From: Alloyangia pacifica
GTDB lineage: Bacteria > Pseudomonadota > Alphaproteobacteria > Rhodobacterales > Rhodobacteraceae
Length of the DNA stretch: 64,000 bases
Direction of reading: 5' to 3'
Assembly: GCF_900116195.1 (NCBI RefSeq)
Contig: NZ_FOZW01000001.1
Location: forward strand, 496,001-560,000
The notes under the pieces were generated by a model, which worked only from the letters and a program-made list of their open reading frames with translations, searched no databases and was not told the DNA's origin. Positions 1 through 11,994 of this stretch are shown here, piece by piece. How positions within the stretch are numbered: the first letter of the stretch is position 1; every line of letters begins with the position of its first letter. The position numbers and the translations under genes are program-made.

Positions 1-1579
1 CCGCGGGCATGTCGGCGATTTGCGCGTCGCGGGTCAGGGTCTGCTCCTGCATCGGCTCGAGGCCGAGGTCGGCAAAGCTTGCACCGCCCGCGATCTGCTG
101 CGTCAGGTCTTCGGCCTGCGTCAGCAGCAGCTCGGTGGTCTTGTCCTTGTCCCAGCCCGCGGCAACCTGATCGCGCACTTCCTCGAAGGGGCGCGGTGCC
201 GGGGGGCGGATCTCGTCGAGACGCATGGCAAAGACGCCGCCGTCGCCAAGATCGCTGATCGACGGGTAATCGTCTTCGGTCACCGCGTCGGCGGCCTCGC
301 GGAAGGCGTCGTAGCCGGCGATGGCCTCGTCGCTCTCGGCATTGTAAGCGATCTCACCCAGCTCCATCTCGGTGTCGCCCGCAAGCTCTTCGAGTGTTGC
401 GCCACCGGCCAGTTCGTCGTCGAGGCTCTGCGCCATGCCCTCGATCACGCGGCGGGCCCGGTCCAGTGCCAGCTCGTCGCGCAGCATCGGCACGGCTTCT
501 TCAAAGGGGGTCTCCTGCGCGTGCAGGATGGCGTTGACGCGATAGAGCGCCGGGCCGAAGGTCGAGGGCAGCGGGCCTGCGACCTCGCCGGTGTCGATCG
601 CATAGACGCCGTCGCCAGCCTCGCCGAGCGCGTCCTTGGTCATGTCGCCAAGATCGGTGTCGGCCAGTTGCAGGCCGCGCTCCAGGACCAGACCTTCGAA
701 GTCGATCTCGCCCGCGTCGATACGGTCCTTGGCGGCTTGCGCCTCGGCTTCGTTGCCGAACACCAGACGCTCGACGAGGCGGCGCTCGGGCAGGTTGAAC
801 TCGGCGCTGCGCTCGTCATAGGCGGCACGCAGGGTGTCTTCGTCCAGCTCGACGCTGTCGACGATCATGTCGGGTGTGATCCAGGCGTAGGTGATGACCT
901 TGGTCTCGGGCAGGGTGAACTGCGCGACGTGGTCGTCATACCAGGCCTGCAGCTCCTCGTCGGAGGGCACGGGCAGGCCGGTTTCGAGCGCGTCCGAGCC
1001 GATGCGGGCCCAGGTGAAATCGCGGGTTTCGCCGGCCCAGCCGAGCAGCGTGTCGACATAGGTGTCGGGCAGGGTGGTGCCGGAATAGATCGCGGAGTTC
1101 AGCAGGTTGCGGGCGCTTTCGCTGCGCAGGCCGGCTTCGAACTCGGCCTCGGTGAGGCCGGCGTTGCGCAGCGCGTAGGAATAGCTCTCGCGGTTGAACT
1201 TGCCGTCCGGCCCCTGGAAGGCGGAGACCTGGCTCAGCGCCTCGGCCACCTGGTCGTCGCCGACCGACAGGCCGATGCGGGCGGCTTCGTCATCCAGCGC
1301 GGCATTGGTCACCACCTGCGCCAGCACCTGTCGGTCGATGCCGAACTGCTGCGCCTGTTCCAGCGTCATCGGCTGGCCGGTCTGCGCCTCGAAGGCGCGC
1401 ATCTCGGTCTGCAGGGCGCGGGTATAGTCGTTCACCGAGATTTCGGTGTCGCCGACCGAGCCGATGCCCCGCAGCCCGCCGGTGAAGTTCACCGTGCCGA
1501 AGGCGCCGAAGCCCATCACCACGAGGATCAGAAGACCCCATACGAGAGTCTTGCCGATGCTGCTCTTGCCGCGTGCCAT
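1..1579 (-). CDS. ppiD: PpiD/SurA-like peptidylprolyl isomerase, C-terminus beyond window edge
   Basis: The reading frame opens at an ATG at 1579 and stays open for 526 codons to the window edge, so the 3' end is missing. The protein begins with a short basic stretch and one hydrophobic segment (about residues 12-32), as in inner-membrane-anchored PpiD folding chaperones. A SurA_N-type domain with tandem alpha-helical segments follows, and a parvulin (rotamase) region lies in the middle of the visible part. PpiD-type proteins help newly exported periplasmic and outer-membrane proteins fold. The aminotransferase gene lies 37 bp upstream on the same strand, so the two may share a transcript. 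Identification is from overall architecture and family pattern; the catalytic parvulin residues were not checked one by one. Confidence 0.85.
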   Translation of the reverse strand, partial: MARGKSSIGKTLVWGLLILVVMGFGAFGTVNFTGGLRGIGSVGDTEISVNDYTRALQTEMRAFEAQTGQPMTLEQAQQFGIDRQVLAQVVTNAALDDEAARIGLSVGDDQVAEALSQVSAFQGPDGKFNRESYSYALRNAGLTEAEFEAGLRSESARNLLNSAIYSGTTLPDTYVDTLLGWAGETRDFTWARIGSDALETGLPVPSDEELQAWYDDHVAQFTLPETKVITYAWITPDMIVDSVELDEDTLRAAYDERSAEFNLPERRLVERLVFGNEAEAQAAKDRIDAGEIDFEGLVLERGLQLADTDLGDMTKDALGEAGDGVYAIDTGEVAGPLPSTFGPALYRVNAILHAQETPFEEAVPMLRDELALDRARRVIEGMAQSLDDELAGGATLEELAGDTEMELGEIAYNAESDEAIAGYDAFREAADAVTEDDYPSISDLGDGGVFAMRLDEIRPPAPRPFEEVRDQVAAGWDKDKTTELLLTQAEDLTQQIAGGASFADLGLEPMQEQTLTRDAQIADMPA

Positions 1580-1616
1580 GCGCTGCCTCTTGATCATGTG
1601 TTTCTGGCGTCGGGGT

Positions 1617-2879
1617 TTACTGGGCCAAGCCCTTGCTCGCAAGGGCTGTTGCGCCCTCGGACTGCGCCGCGGGCTCCTCGGCACAGTCCCCGGTGCACGC
1701 GACGGGCCAGTCCAGCGCCTCGAGCCGTCCGAAGAGGTCGCCGATCTCGGCGCGGTTCACATTGGCAAAGGCGAAACGGAACTGCCGGGCGCCGCGCGGA
1801 TCGGTTTCGGGCATGAACATCGTGCCCGGAAGGGTCAGTACGCCCGCCTCCTTCACCAGCTTCGGCGCGAGTTGTGCCGAGCTTTCCGCAAAGGGGTGCT
1901 CGAGATAGGCGAAATAGGCGCCGAGGCCGAGCAGTTTCCAACCCTTGGCTTCGAGCCGGGGCATGTTGTCGGCGATGGCGGCGCGGCGGTCGAGGATCTC
2001 GTCGCGTTCTCCGGCCACCCACTGGCCGAGGTTCTGCAGCCCCCAAAGCGCCGCGCGCTGCCCGAGCTGCGTCGCGCAAATGGTTACTGTATCGAGGAAT
2101 TTTTCCACTTCTGGCAGCAGCGCCTCATCCGCGATGATGGCACCAACGCGGTGGCCGGTCAGGCGGTAGGCCTTGGAGAAGCTGTAGAGCTGAATCAGCG
2201 TGTCGCGGCCCTCGGGGGCATTCAGTAGGTCGTGCGGGGCACCGCTGCGGCTGTCGAAATCCTTGTAGGTCTCATCGACGATCAGCTTGATGCCATGCTC
2301 GCGTGCCAGGTCGAAGAAGGCCTTGAGGGTCTCTGCGGGGTATTCCTTGCCGCCAGGATTATTAGGAGAAACCAGAACGATGGCGCGGGTTCTTGATGTG
2401 ATGAACGAGGCGGCTGTAGCGACCTGCGGCAGCAATTCGGCATCGGTCGGCAGCGGCACTGTGGTCACGCCTGACATGTCGAGCCACATCTTGTGATTGA
2501 AATACCAGGGCGTCGGCAGCAGGACCTCGTCACCCTCGCCGCAGAGTGCGCTAATGCAAGCTGCGAAAGCCTGGTTGCAACCGGATGTAATCGCAACGTT
2601 TTTCGCCGTCACATTTGCGCCATAATGTGCCGACCAATGGCGTGCCAGTTCTTCGCGCAGCTCGGGCATGCCAAGCACCGGGCCATAGAGGTGTGTGGCG
2701 GGATCGGCCAGCGCCTCGCCCATGGCAGCGATCAGCGGCGCGGGCGGCGGGTCGATGGGGGCGGCCTGGCTGACGTTGATCAGTGGGCGATCTGCCGGGA
2801 ATTCGACCCCGTCGAGCCAGCGCCGCGCCTCCATCACCGGCGGGGCGAAGGTGGTTTGCGTGCGGCTCTTGCTGGTCAT
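1617..2879 (-). CDS. Class I/II pyridoxal-phosphate aminotransferase
   Basis: 420-residue fold-type I aminotransferase. Visible landmarks are the SPNNPGG motif (171-177), the cofactor-pyridine Asp202 in VDETYKD, the Schiff-base Lys236 in YSFSKAYRL, and the arginine-containing segment RFAFANVN near the C-terminus that normally binds the substrate carboxylate. The fold matches aspartate/aromatic-type aminotransferases acting in the cytoplasm, but the amino-acid substrate cannot be read from sequence. The last 25 residues (after GDCAEEPAAQ) are low-complexity and probably dispensable. It lies upstream of ppiD on the same strand, 37 bp away; its own upstream neighbour, the HxlR regulator, ends 62 bp away. 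Confidence 0.88.
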   Translation of the reverse strand: MTSKSRTQTTFAPPVMEARRWLDGVEFPADRPLINVSQAAPIDPPPAPLIAAMGEALADPATHLYGPVLGMPELREELARHWSAHYGANVTAKNVAITSGCNQAFAACISALCGEGDEVLLPTPWYFNHKMWLDMSGVTTVPLPTDAELLPQVATAASFITSRTRAIVLVSPNNPGGKEYPAETLKAFFDLAREHGIKLIVDETYKDFDSRSGAPHDLLNAPEGRDTLIQLYSFSKAYRLTGHRVGAIIADEALLPEVEKFLDTVTICATQLGQRAALWGLQNLGQWVAGERDEILDRRAAIADNMPRLEAKGWKLLGLGAYFAYLEHPFAESSAQLAPKLVKEAGVLTLPGTMFMPETDPRGARQFRFAFANVNRAEIGDLFGRLEALDWPVACTGDCAEEPAAQSEGATALASKGLAQ

Positions 2880-2941
2880 TTCCGTCTCTCCCTGAGTGTT
2901 GCGCGGACGCTATCAGCGGCCTTTGGGAGGGGGAAGAGGTC

Positions 2942-3385
2942 TCAGGCAACTTCCTCGGCGTCAAAGGCTGCGCGGGAGGCCCGGATCGCGCCGTGGTTGC
3001 TGTCGGCCCAGACCAGCAGCGCGCCAATGGGGGCGAGTGCTGAGCGGCCGAGACCCGTGAGCGCATATTCCACCGAGGGCGGCTTGGTCGGGAAAACCTG
3101 CCGCGACACCAGCCCGTCGCGTTCCAGCTGCCGCAGGGTCTGCGTCAGCATGCGTTTGGAAATGTCGCCAACCTGCCGCTGCAGCTGGGAAAATCGCTTT
3201 GGTGCCGGCTCCAGCGCGACGAGGATGAGCAGCGTCCACTTCTGGCCGACGCGGTCGAGCACGTCACGCACCGGGCATTGAGCCTCGTTCTCCGGCGCAC
3301 CGGTCCAGGCGGCCATGCTGTCGAGCATGGCTCGCACGGGGTCTGGACTGTCCGAGAGGGGGTTCCCTGCGTGTAACCTTGTCAT
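2942..3385 (-). CDS. HxlR-family one-cysteine transcriptional regulator (QorR/YtfH-like)
   Basis: 147-residue winged-helix HxlR protein. The family signature [19 protein letters not shown] starts at residue 37 and the recognition-helix region [14 protein letters not shown] follows. Cys37 is the only cysteine in the protein and sits where the redox-sensing cysteine of characterised QorR-type regulators lies, so thiol oxidation may release DNA (inference). The gene is divergent from the quinone oxidoreductase gene qorB, the same arrangement as ytfH/ytfG in E. coli, which makes qorB the probable target. The start at 3385 is supported by AAGGAGG nine bases upstream. Confidence 0.9.
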   Translation of the reverse strand: MTRLHAGNPLSDSPDPVRAMLDSMAAWTGAPENEAQCPVRDVLDRVGQKWTLLILVALEPAPKRFSQLQRQVGDISKRMLTQTLRQLERDGLVSRQVFPTKPPSVEYALTGLGRSALAPIGALLVWADSNHGAIRASRAAFDAEEVA

Positions 3386-3417
3386 GTGAATGTGCCTCCT
3401 TACGAGGTCCGGATAGG

Positions 3418-3436
3418 TGGTCTATTTATGAGACCA
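3418..3436. promoter_or_regulatory. Inverted repeat, candidate HxlR operator between hxlR and qorB
   Basis: TGGTCT (3418-3423) and AGACCA (3431-3436) are perfect inverted 6-bp arms separated by 7 bp, in the 102-bp gap between the divergent hxlR and qorB genes. Position and symmetry suit a dimeric winged-helix repressor acting on both promoters. No experimental consensus was matched. Confidence 0.45.
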
Positions 3437-3487
3437 TATCTCGAATCGGAACCCTGCGCCAGTGCAGGGCCTCGGAAAGGAAAGACC

Positions 3488-4369
3488 ATGTCCGACACAC
3501 TCGACTATATGATTACCGGCGCAACCGGCCAGCTCGGCGCGCTTGTGCTGGAGCAGCTGAAAGCCGCCGCGCCGGACGCAACCATCGGTGCCCTGGTGCG
3601 CCGCCCCGATGCTGCAAGTGCGCTTGAGGCGCAGGGGTTCACCGTGCGCATGGCCTCATATGACGATCCGGCGGCGCTGGAAGCCGCCTTGGCAGGGGTG
3701 GCGAAACTGCTGCTCATCTCGTCGAGCGAGGTCGGCAAGCGCGCGGTGCAGCATCGCAACGTGATCGCCGCGGCGGAGAAGGCGGGCGTGAATTTCGTCG
3801 CCTATACCTCGATCCTCAACGCGGACAGCTCGCCGCTGACCGTGCTGCCGGGTGAGCACGTGGCGACCGAACAGGCGCTTGAAGCCTCCGGTCTCGACTA
3901 CGCGCTGCTGCGCAACGGCTGGTACAGCGAGAACTACGTGATGGGCGCGGGTGCGGCGCTGGAGCACGGCGCGCTGATCGGCGCCGCGGGCGAGGGGCGC
4001 ATCTCCTCGGCGGCGCGGGCCGATTACGCGGCGGCGGCAGTTGCTGTTCTGACCGGCGAGACCCCGGCGCGCGGCACGGTCTACGAGCTGGCAGGCGATC
4101 AGAGCTACACTCTGACGGAGTTTGCCGCGGCGCTGTCGGAGATCGCGGGCAAGCAGATCCCCTACGTGAACATGAGCGAGCCGGACTATGCGGCGGCGCT
4201 CGAGGGTGCTGGCCTGCCGACGCCGGTGGCGCAGATGCTGGCCGACAGCGACAACGGCGCGGCTCAGGGCGGACTCTTCAGCGACGACAAGACGCTCTCG
4301 GGGCTCATCGGCCGTCCGACGACGCCGTGGAAGGAGACTCTGGCGGCAGGCGTCGCAGTCGAAGCCTGA
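3488..4369 (+). CDS. qorB: NAD(P)H:quinone oxidoreductase, NmrA-like SDR (QorB/YtfG)
   Basis: 293-residue atypical short-chain dehydrogenase with the NmrA/QorB fold. The nucleotide-binding motif GATGQLG is at residues 11-17. Family-typical segments LLLISSSEVG, AYTSILNADSSPL, LLRNGWYSENY and YELAGDQSYTLTEF follow in the same order and spacing as in E. coli QorB. The enzyme uses NADPH to reduce quinones in the cytoplasm and is thought to limit quinone or electrophile stress. The ATG at 3488 is preferred to upstream in-frame starts because GGAAAGGAAAG lies just before it and the protein then matches the family length (about 286). Divergent from its probable HxlR repressor. Confidence 0.92.
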   Translation: MSDTLDYMITGATGQLGALVLEQLKAAAPDATIGALVRRPDAASALEAQGFTVRMASYDDPAALEAALAGVAKLLLISSSEVGKRAVQHRNVIAAAEKAGVNFVAYTSILNADSSPLTVLPGEHVATEQALEASGLDYALLRNGWYSENYVMGAGAALEHGALIGAAGEGRISSAARADYAAAAVAVLTGETPARGTVYELAGDQSYTLTEFAAALSEIAGKQIPYVNMSEPDYAAALEGAGLPTPVAQMLADSDNGAAQGGLFSDDKTLSGLIGRPTTPWKETLAAGVAVEA

Positions 4370-4395
4370 TCCGGAACAGGTCACTCTGGAAATCG

Positions 4396-4430
4396 AAAAG
4401 GGGCGCGGCTTTCACAGCCGCGCCCCTCTT
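4396..4430. terminator. Bidirectional intrinsic terminator between qorB and gpt
   Basis: Perfect 11-bp stem GGGGCGCGGCT/AGCCGCGCCCC (4400-4410 and 4416-4426) with a 5-base loop, flanked by AAAA on the left and TCTTTC on the right. It sits between the convergent qorB and gpt genes and can serve both. Confidence 0.85.
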
Positions 4431-4451
4431 TCATATCGATCCGAAGGACGA

Positions 4452-4970
4452 TCAGTCGTTGGTGCCGTGGAACGGCTTCACATATTGCAGCGCCATGTCC
4501 CAGGGGAAGAAGATCCAGGTGTCCTGGCTCACCTCGGTGATGAAGCTGTCGACCTGCGGGCGGCCCATCGGCTTGGCGTAGACCGTGGCCACATGCGCCT
4601 TGGGCAGGTGCTTGCGGACCACTTCGAGGGTGCGGCCGGTGTCGACGAGATCGTCGATGATCAGCACACCCTCGCCGTCACCCATGACGTCCATGTCCGG
4701 GAACTTGATGACCTTGGGTTCCGACTGCTCCTGGTGGTTGTAGCTCTTGACCGAGATCGTATCCACGATCCGGACGTTGAGCTCGCGCGCCACGATCATC
4801 GCAGGAGCCATGCCGCCGCGGGTGATCGCGACAACGGCACGCCACTCGCCACCGCCCTCGGGCTTGTGGCTCTGCAGGCGCCAGGCCAGCGCACGGCTGT
4901 CGCGGTGCAGCTGGTCCCAGCTGACGTGGAAGCCCTTTTCGTGGGGCAGGCGGTCGGTCATCTCGGGCAT
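4452..4970 (-). CDS. gpt: Xanthine-guanine phosphoribosyltransferase
   Basis: 172-residue type I phosphoribosyltransferase of the purine salvage pathway; it transfers ribose-5-phosphate from PRPP to xanthine, guanine or hypoxanthine. The PRPP-binding motif [13 protein letters not shown] is at 102-114, and the N-terminal half carries the conserved [10 protein letters not shown] loop (48-57). The C-terminal WIFFPWDM matches the purine-binding segment of Gpt rather than Hpt. Length fits the family (about 152-175). It is followed by the bidirectional terminator at 4396-4430, and fabI lies 60 bp upstream on the same strand. Confidence 0.92.
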   Translation of the reverse strand: MPEMTDRLPHEKGFHVSWDQLHRDSRALAWRLQSHKPEGGGEWRAVVAITRGGMAPAMIVARELNVRIVDTISVKSYNHQEQSEPKVIKFPDMDVMGDGEGVLIIDDLVDTGRTLEVVRKHLPKAHVATVYAKPMGRPQVDSFITEVSQDTWIFFPWDMALQYVKPFHGTND

Positions 4971-5030
4971 CGGGCTCTCCCTGTCGGATGTCTGTCGGTC
5001 GGAAGGGCAAGGCCCTTGAAGGTGAAGGGC

Positions 5031-5837
5031 TCAGCCCTTGGAAATGTCGGGCGCGTCGACGGCTTTCATGCCGACGACATGGTAGCCCGCGTCGACGTGA
5101 TGCGTCTCGCCGGTCACGCCTGCGCCGAGCTCGGACAGCAGGTAAAGCGCCGATCCACCGACATCGTCAATGGTCACGTTGCGGCGCAGCGGCGAGTTGT
5201 ACTCGTTCCACTTCATGATGTAGCGGAAATCGCCGATGCCCGAGGCGGCCAGCGTCTTGATCGGGCCGGCCGAGATGGCGTTGACCCGGATACCGTCCTT
5301 GCCGAGGTCCTCGGCCAGATAGCGCACGGAAGCCTCGAGCGCCGCCTTGGCCACGCCCATCACGTTGTAATGGGGCATGATGCGCTCGGCACCGTAGTAG
5401 GTGAGCGTCAGCGCGGAACCGCCGTTGTTCATCATCTTCTCGGCGCGCTGCATCACCGCGGTGAAGCTGTAGACCGAGATGTCCATGGTCAGGTTGAAGT
5501 TGGACCGGCTGGTATCGACGTAGCGGCCGCGCAGCTCGTTCTTGTCCGAAAACCCGATGGCGTGGACGACGAAATCGAGGTTGTCCCACCGTTCCTTCAG
5601 CCCGTCGAACAGTGCATCGATCGAGGCCTCGTCGGAGACGTCGCAGGGCAGCACGATATCCGAGCCCAGCTGTTCGGCCAACGGATCGACGCGTTTCTTC
5701 AGCGCATCGCCCTGATAGGAGAAGGCAAGCTCCGCCCCGGCCTCGTGCAACTTCTTCGCGATGCCCCAGGCAATCGACTTGTCGTTGGCGAGACCCATGA
5801 TCAGGCCGCGCTTCCCGGCCATCAGAGTGTTTGACAT
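5031..5837 (-). CDS. fabI: Enoyl-[acyl-carrier-protein] reductase (NADH)
   Basis: 268-residue SDR that carries out the last reduction of each fatty-acid elongation cycle (trans-2-enoyl-ACP to acyl-ACP). The divergent FabI nucleotide-binding start [17 protein letters not shown] is at 11-27. Catalytic residues are visible as Tyr157 and Lys164 in the Y-x6-K arrangement YNVMGVAK, with a second conserved tyrosine at 147/148. Length and motifs are those of classic triclosan-type FabI, and no key residue is missing. The gene is divergent from pdxH across a 115-bp gap. Confidence 0.95.
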   Translation of the reverse strand: MSNTLMAGKRGLIMGLANDKSIAWGIAKKLHEAGAELAFSYQGDALKKRVDPLAEQLGSDIVLPCDVSDEASIDALFDGLKERWDNLDFVVHAIGFSDKNELRGRYVDTSRSNFNLTMDISVYSFTAVMQRAEKMMNNGGSALTLTYYGAERIMPHYNVMGVAKAALEASVRYLAEDLGKDGIRVNAISAGPIKTLAASGIGDFRYIMKWNEYNSPLRRNVTIDDVGGSALYLLSELGAGVTGETHHVDAGYHVVGMKAVDAPDISKG

Positions 5838-5952
5838 ACCTCACCTCTACCCGGCATTGATTTTGTTCGTGTCCTTTAGGCGATTGGCCCGGGGGCATCA
5901 AGAGTTTGGACACCTGTTCCGGGACGAGCCGGGCGGGAAAAGGAGACGGCGG

Positions 5953-6558
5953 ATGAGCGATCGCGGTGGAATTTTTGCAGGCGACGATCCCTTCGCGATC
6001 GCGCAGAGCTGGCTGACCGAAGCCGAGGCCGTCGAACCGAACGACCCCAACGCCATCGCGCTTGCGACCGTCGACGCCAATGGAATGCCCAACGTCCGTA
6101 TGGTTCTTCTCAAGGAAATCGAGGCGAATGCCTTTGTTTTCTACACAAACTACGAAAGTTCCAAGGCATTGGAAATTTTGGGCAGCAGTAAGGCAGCCTT
6201 TGTGTTACACTCGAAAACACTGCGGCGTCAGATTAGAGTTCGTGGCCTTGTCACGAAGGAGGATGGCCCGCAGGCCGACGCATATTACGCGTCGCGTTCG
6301 TTGAAGTCCCGACTTGGGGCTTGGGCATCCAAACAGTCCAGGCCTCTCGCGTCGCGGGCATCTTTGATGGCGGAGGTTGCCAAGATTACGGCGACCAAGG
6401 GGCCGAACCCGCCGCGGCCTGAATTTTGGGGGGGATTTCGGATCACTCCCGTAGAAATTGAATTTTGGGCCGATGGCGCGTTCCGGTTGCACGACCGGTT
6501 CGTATGGCGGCGTACAAGTGTTTCGGATGAGTGGACAGTGACCAGGCTAAATCCTTAA
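5953..6558 (+). CDS. pdxH: Pyridoxamine 5'-phosphate oxidase
   Basis: 201-residue FMN flavoprotein that oxidises pyridoxamine/pyridoxine 5'-phosphate to pyridoxal 5'-phosphate, the last step of vitamin B6 synthesis and salvage. Visible family landmarks are [10 protein letters not shown] (FMN phosphate), [17 protein letters not shown], and the C-terminal PVEIEFW followed by LHDRFVWRR. The ATG at 5953 is chosen because AAAAGGAGA lies directly upstream and gives the usual length; the frame is open further upstream but without family sequence. The second half (about 6110-6560) is visibly more AT-rich than neighbouring genes, possibly only a local composition drift. Confidence 0.93.
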   Translation: MSDRGGIFAGDDPFAIAQSWLTEAEAVEPNDPNAIALATVDANGMPNVRMVLLKEIEANAFVFYTNYESSKALEILGSSKAAFVLHSKTLRRQIRVRGLVTKEDGPQADAYYASRSLKSRLGAWASKQSRPLASRASLMAEVAKITATKGPNPPRPEFWGGFRITPVEIEFWADGAFRLHDRFVWRRTSVSDEWTVTRLNP

Positions 6559-6617
6559 ATTTCATGATGCATGAAATGCAAATTGGTAGAGAATACAGGT
6601 TTCAATGACTTGCATTT
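6559..6617. promoter_or_regulatory. AT-rich palindromes in the leader/promoter of the cold-shock gene
   Basis: Directly after the pdxH stop, ATTTCATG (6559-6566) and CATGAAAT (6570-6577) form a perfect 8-bp inverted repeat around a 3-bp centre. Part of the right arm is reused in a longer-range pair, AAATGCAA (6574-6581) with TTGCATTT (6610-6617). The two foldings are mutually exclusive, as expected for an RNA switch, or they mark a protein-binding site; the sequence alone cannot decide. Confidence 0.45.
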
Positions 6618-6665
6618 TAACGGCACCCTAACGCAAGAGGGTGGTGGGGATACGCAAGACGACCA

Positions 6666-7205
6666 GTGGAAACGCATTTGACACAAGACGAGAGTGAAAC
6701 GCGGCGCGTGCTTGGCCGGGTGAAGTGGTTCGATCCCGTAAAGGGGTTCGGCTTCGTCATCTCGGACGAGGGAGGACCCGATATCTTGCTGCATGCCAAT
6801 GTGCTGCGCAATTTCGGGCAGAGTTCCGTGGCCGACGCGGCCCGCATAGAAGTGAGCATCCAGAGCACCGAACGTGGCATTCAGGCCACCGAGGTCTTCA
6901 GGATAGAGCCCCCCGAAGCCCCGGCCGGTGTTCCGCTGGCGGATTTCGAGGAAATCGATCCCGAAATCATCAAGTCGGCGCCGCTTGAACCGGCGCGGGT
7001 GAAATGGTTCGACAAGGCCAAGGGCTTCGGCTTTGCCAATGTCTTCGGCCGTGATCAGGACGTGTTCATCCACATCGAGGTGCTGCGGCGCTCCGGGCTT
7101 GCGGACCTGCAACCCGGCGAGGCGCTGGCCATCCGGGTGATCCAGGGCAAGCGGGGTCAGATGGCCACGGAGGTCTGCGCATGGGAAACCGCGGTAGAGC
7201 ACTGA
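6666..7205 (+). CDS. Protein with two cold-shock domains
   Basis: 179-residue nucleic-acid-binding protein with two CSD OB-folds. CSD1 (about 16-78) has RVKWFDPVKGFGF and DILLH; CSD2 (about 110-176) has RVKWFDKAKGFGF and DVFIH, the RNP1- and RNP2-like motifs that stack on single-stranded RNA or DNA. Tandem-CSD proteins are common in alphaproteobacteria and act as RNA chaperones under cold or stationary stress. No strong ribosome-binding site marks the start: GTG at 6666 gives 179 residues, and TTG at 6678 is an alternative. The 3' end overlaps the downstream DUF192 gene by 25 bp. Confidence 0.88.
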   Translation: METHLTQDESETRRVLGRVKWFDPVKGFGFVISDEGGPDILLHANVLRNFGQSSVADAARIEVSIQSTERGIQATEVFRIEPPEAPAGVPLADFEEIDPEIIKSAPLEPARVKWFDKAKGFGFANVFGRDQDVFIHIEVLRRSGLADLQPGEALAIRVIQGKRGQMATEVCAWETAVEH

Positions 7206-7651
7206 TCGCATCGGCAGGATTGCTTGTCTTCGGGCAGGCGGCCCAGGCGGCGTGCAGCGCGGAGGCTCTGCAGCTTCGCGGTGACTGGGGCACCGCGCGC
7301 TTCGCGGTTGCCGTGGCCGACTCCACCAAGGAGCGGGCGCGCGGGCTCATGTTCGTCGAGGAGATGCCTTCGACCGCGGGCATGCTCTTTGTCTATGACG
7401 AACCACATCCGGTGTCCTTCTGGATGAAGAACACCTTGATTCCGCTAGACATGATCTTTGCCGATGCGCAGGGCGTCGTGGTTTCGGTGCATGAAAACGC
7501 CGTTCCAGGGGACCTGACGGCCATCGAGAGCGGTGCGCCGGTGCAATACGTGCTGGAGATCAACGGCGGCATGGCCTCGCGTCTCGGCATCGCCGAGGGG
7601 AGCGAGATGCAGCACCCTGCGATCTCTGATGCAGCTTGGGCCTGCGAATAG
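7181..7651 (+). CDS. Exported DUF192 protein
   Basis: 156-residue protein with an N-terminal Sec signal peptide (hydrophobic core [12 protein letters not shown], cleavage likely after QAAQAA). The body is a DUF192 domain, recognised by the order [32 protein letters not shown] and YVLEINGG. The function of the family is unknown; it is a small beta-barrel-like fold found in periplasmic or secreted proteins. The start lies inside the end of the double-CSD gene (25-bp overlap, different frame), so the two are translationally linked. Confidence 0.85.
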   Translation: MGNRGRALIASAGLLVFGQAAQAACSAEALQLRGDWGTARFAVAVADSTKERARGLMFVEEMPSTAGMLFVYDEPHPVSFWMKNTLIPLDMIFADAQGVVVSVHENAVPGDLTAIESGAPVQYVLEINGGMASRLGIAEGSEMQHPAISDAAWACE

Positions 7652-7700
7652 GTTTTTTCGGCTTTTCAATCCCGGGCGAGCCTTGTATTGGCTGTCCCGT

Positions 7701-11936
<4,236 letters not shown>

Positions 11937-11959
11937 TCCAGAGCGGCGCAGCCAATCGC

Positions 11960-11989
11960 AAGGCCGGGCGTTTCGCCCGGCCTTCTTTG
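11960..11989. terminator. Bidirectional intrinsic terminator between nrdJ and the acyl-CoA synthetase gene
   Basis: Perfect 11-bp stem AAGGCCGGGCG/CGCCCGGCCTT (11960-11970 and 11974-11984) with a TTT loop, followed by CTTTG. It separates two convergent genes. Confidence 0.85.
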
Positions 11990-11994
11990 TTCTG

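Noticed and set aside
20-1816. Long plus-strand open frame opposite ppiD
   Set aside because: Antisense shadow; the minus strand encodes a clear PpiD protein.
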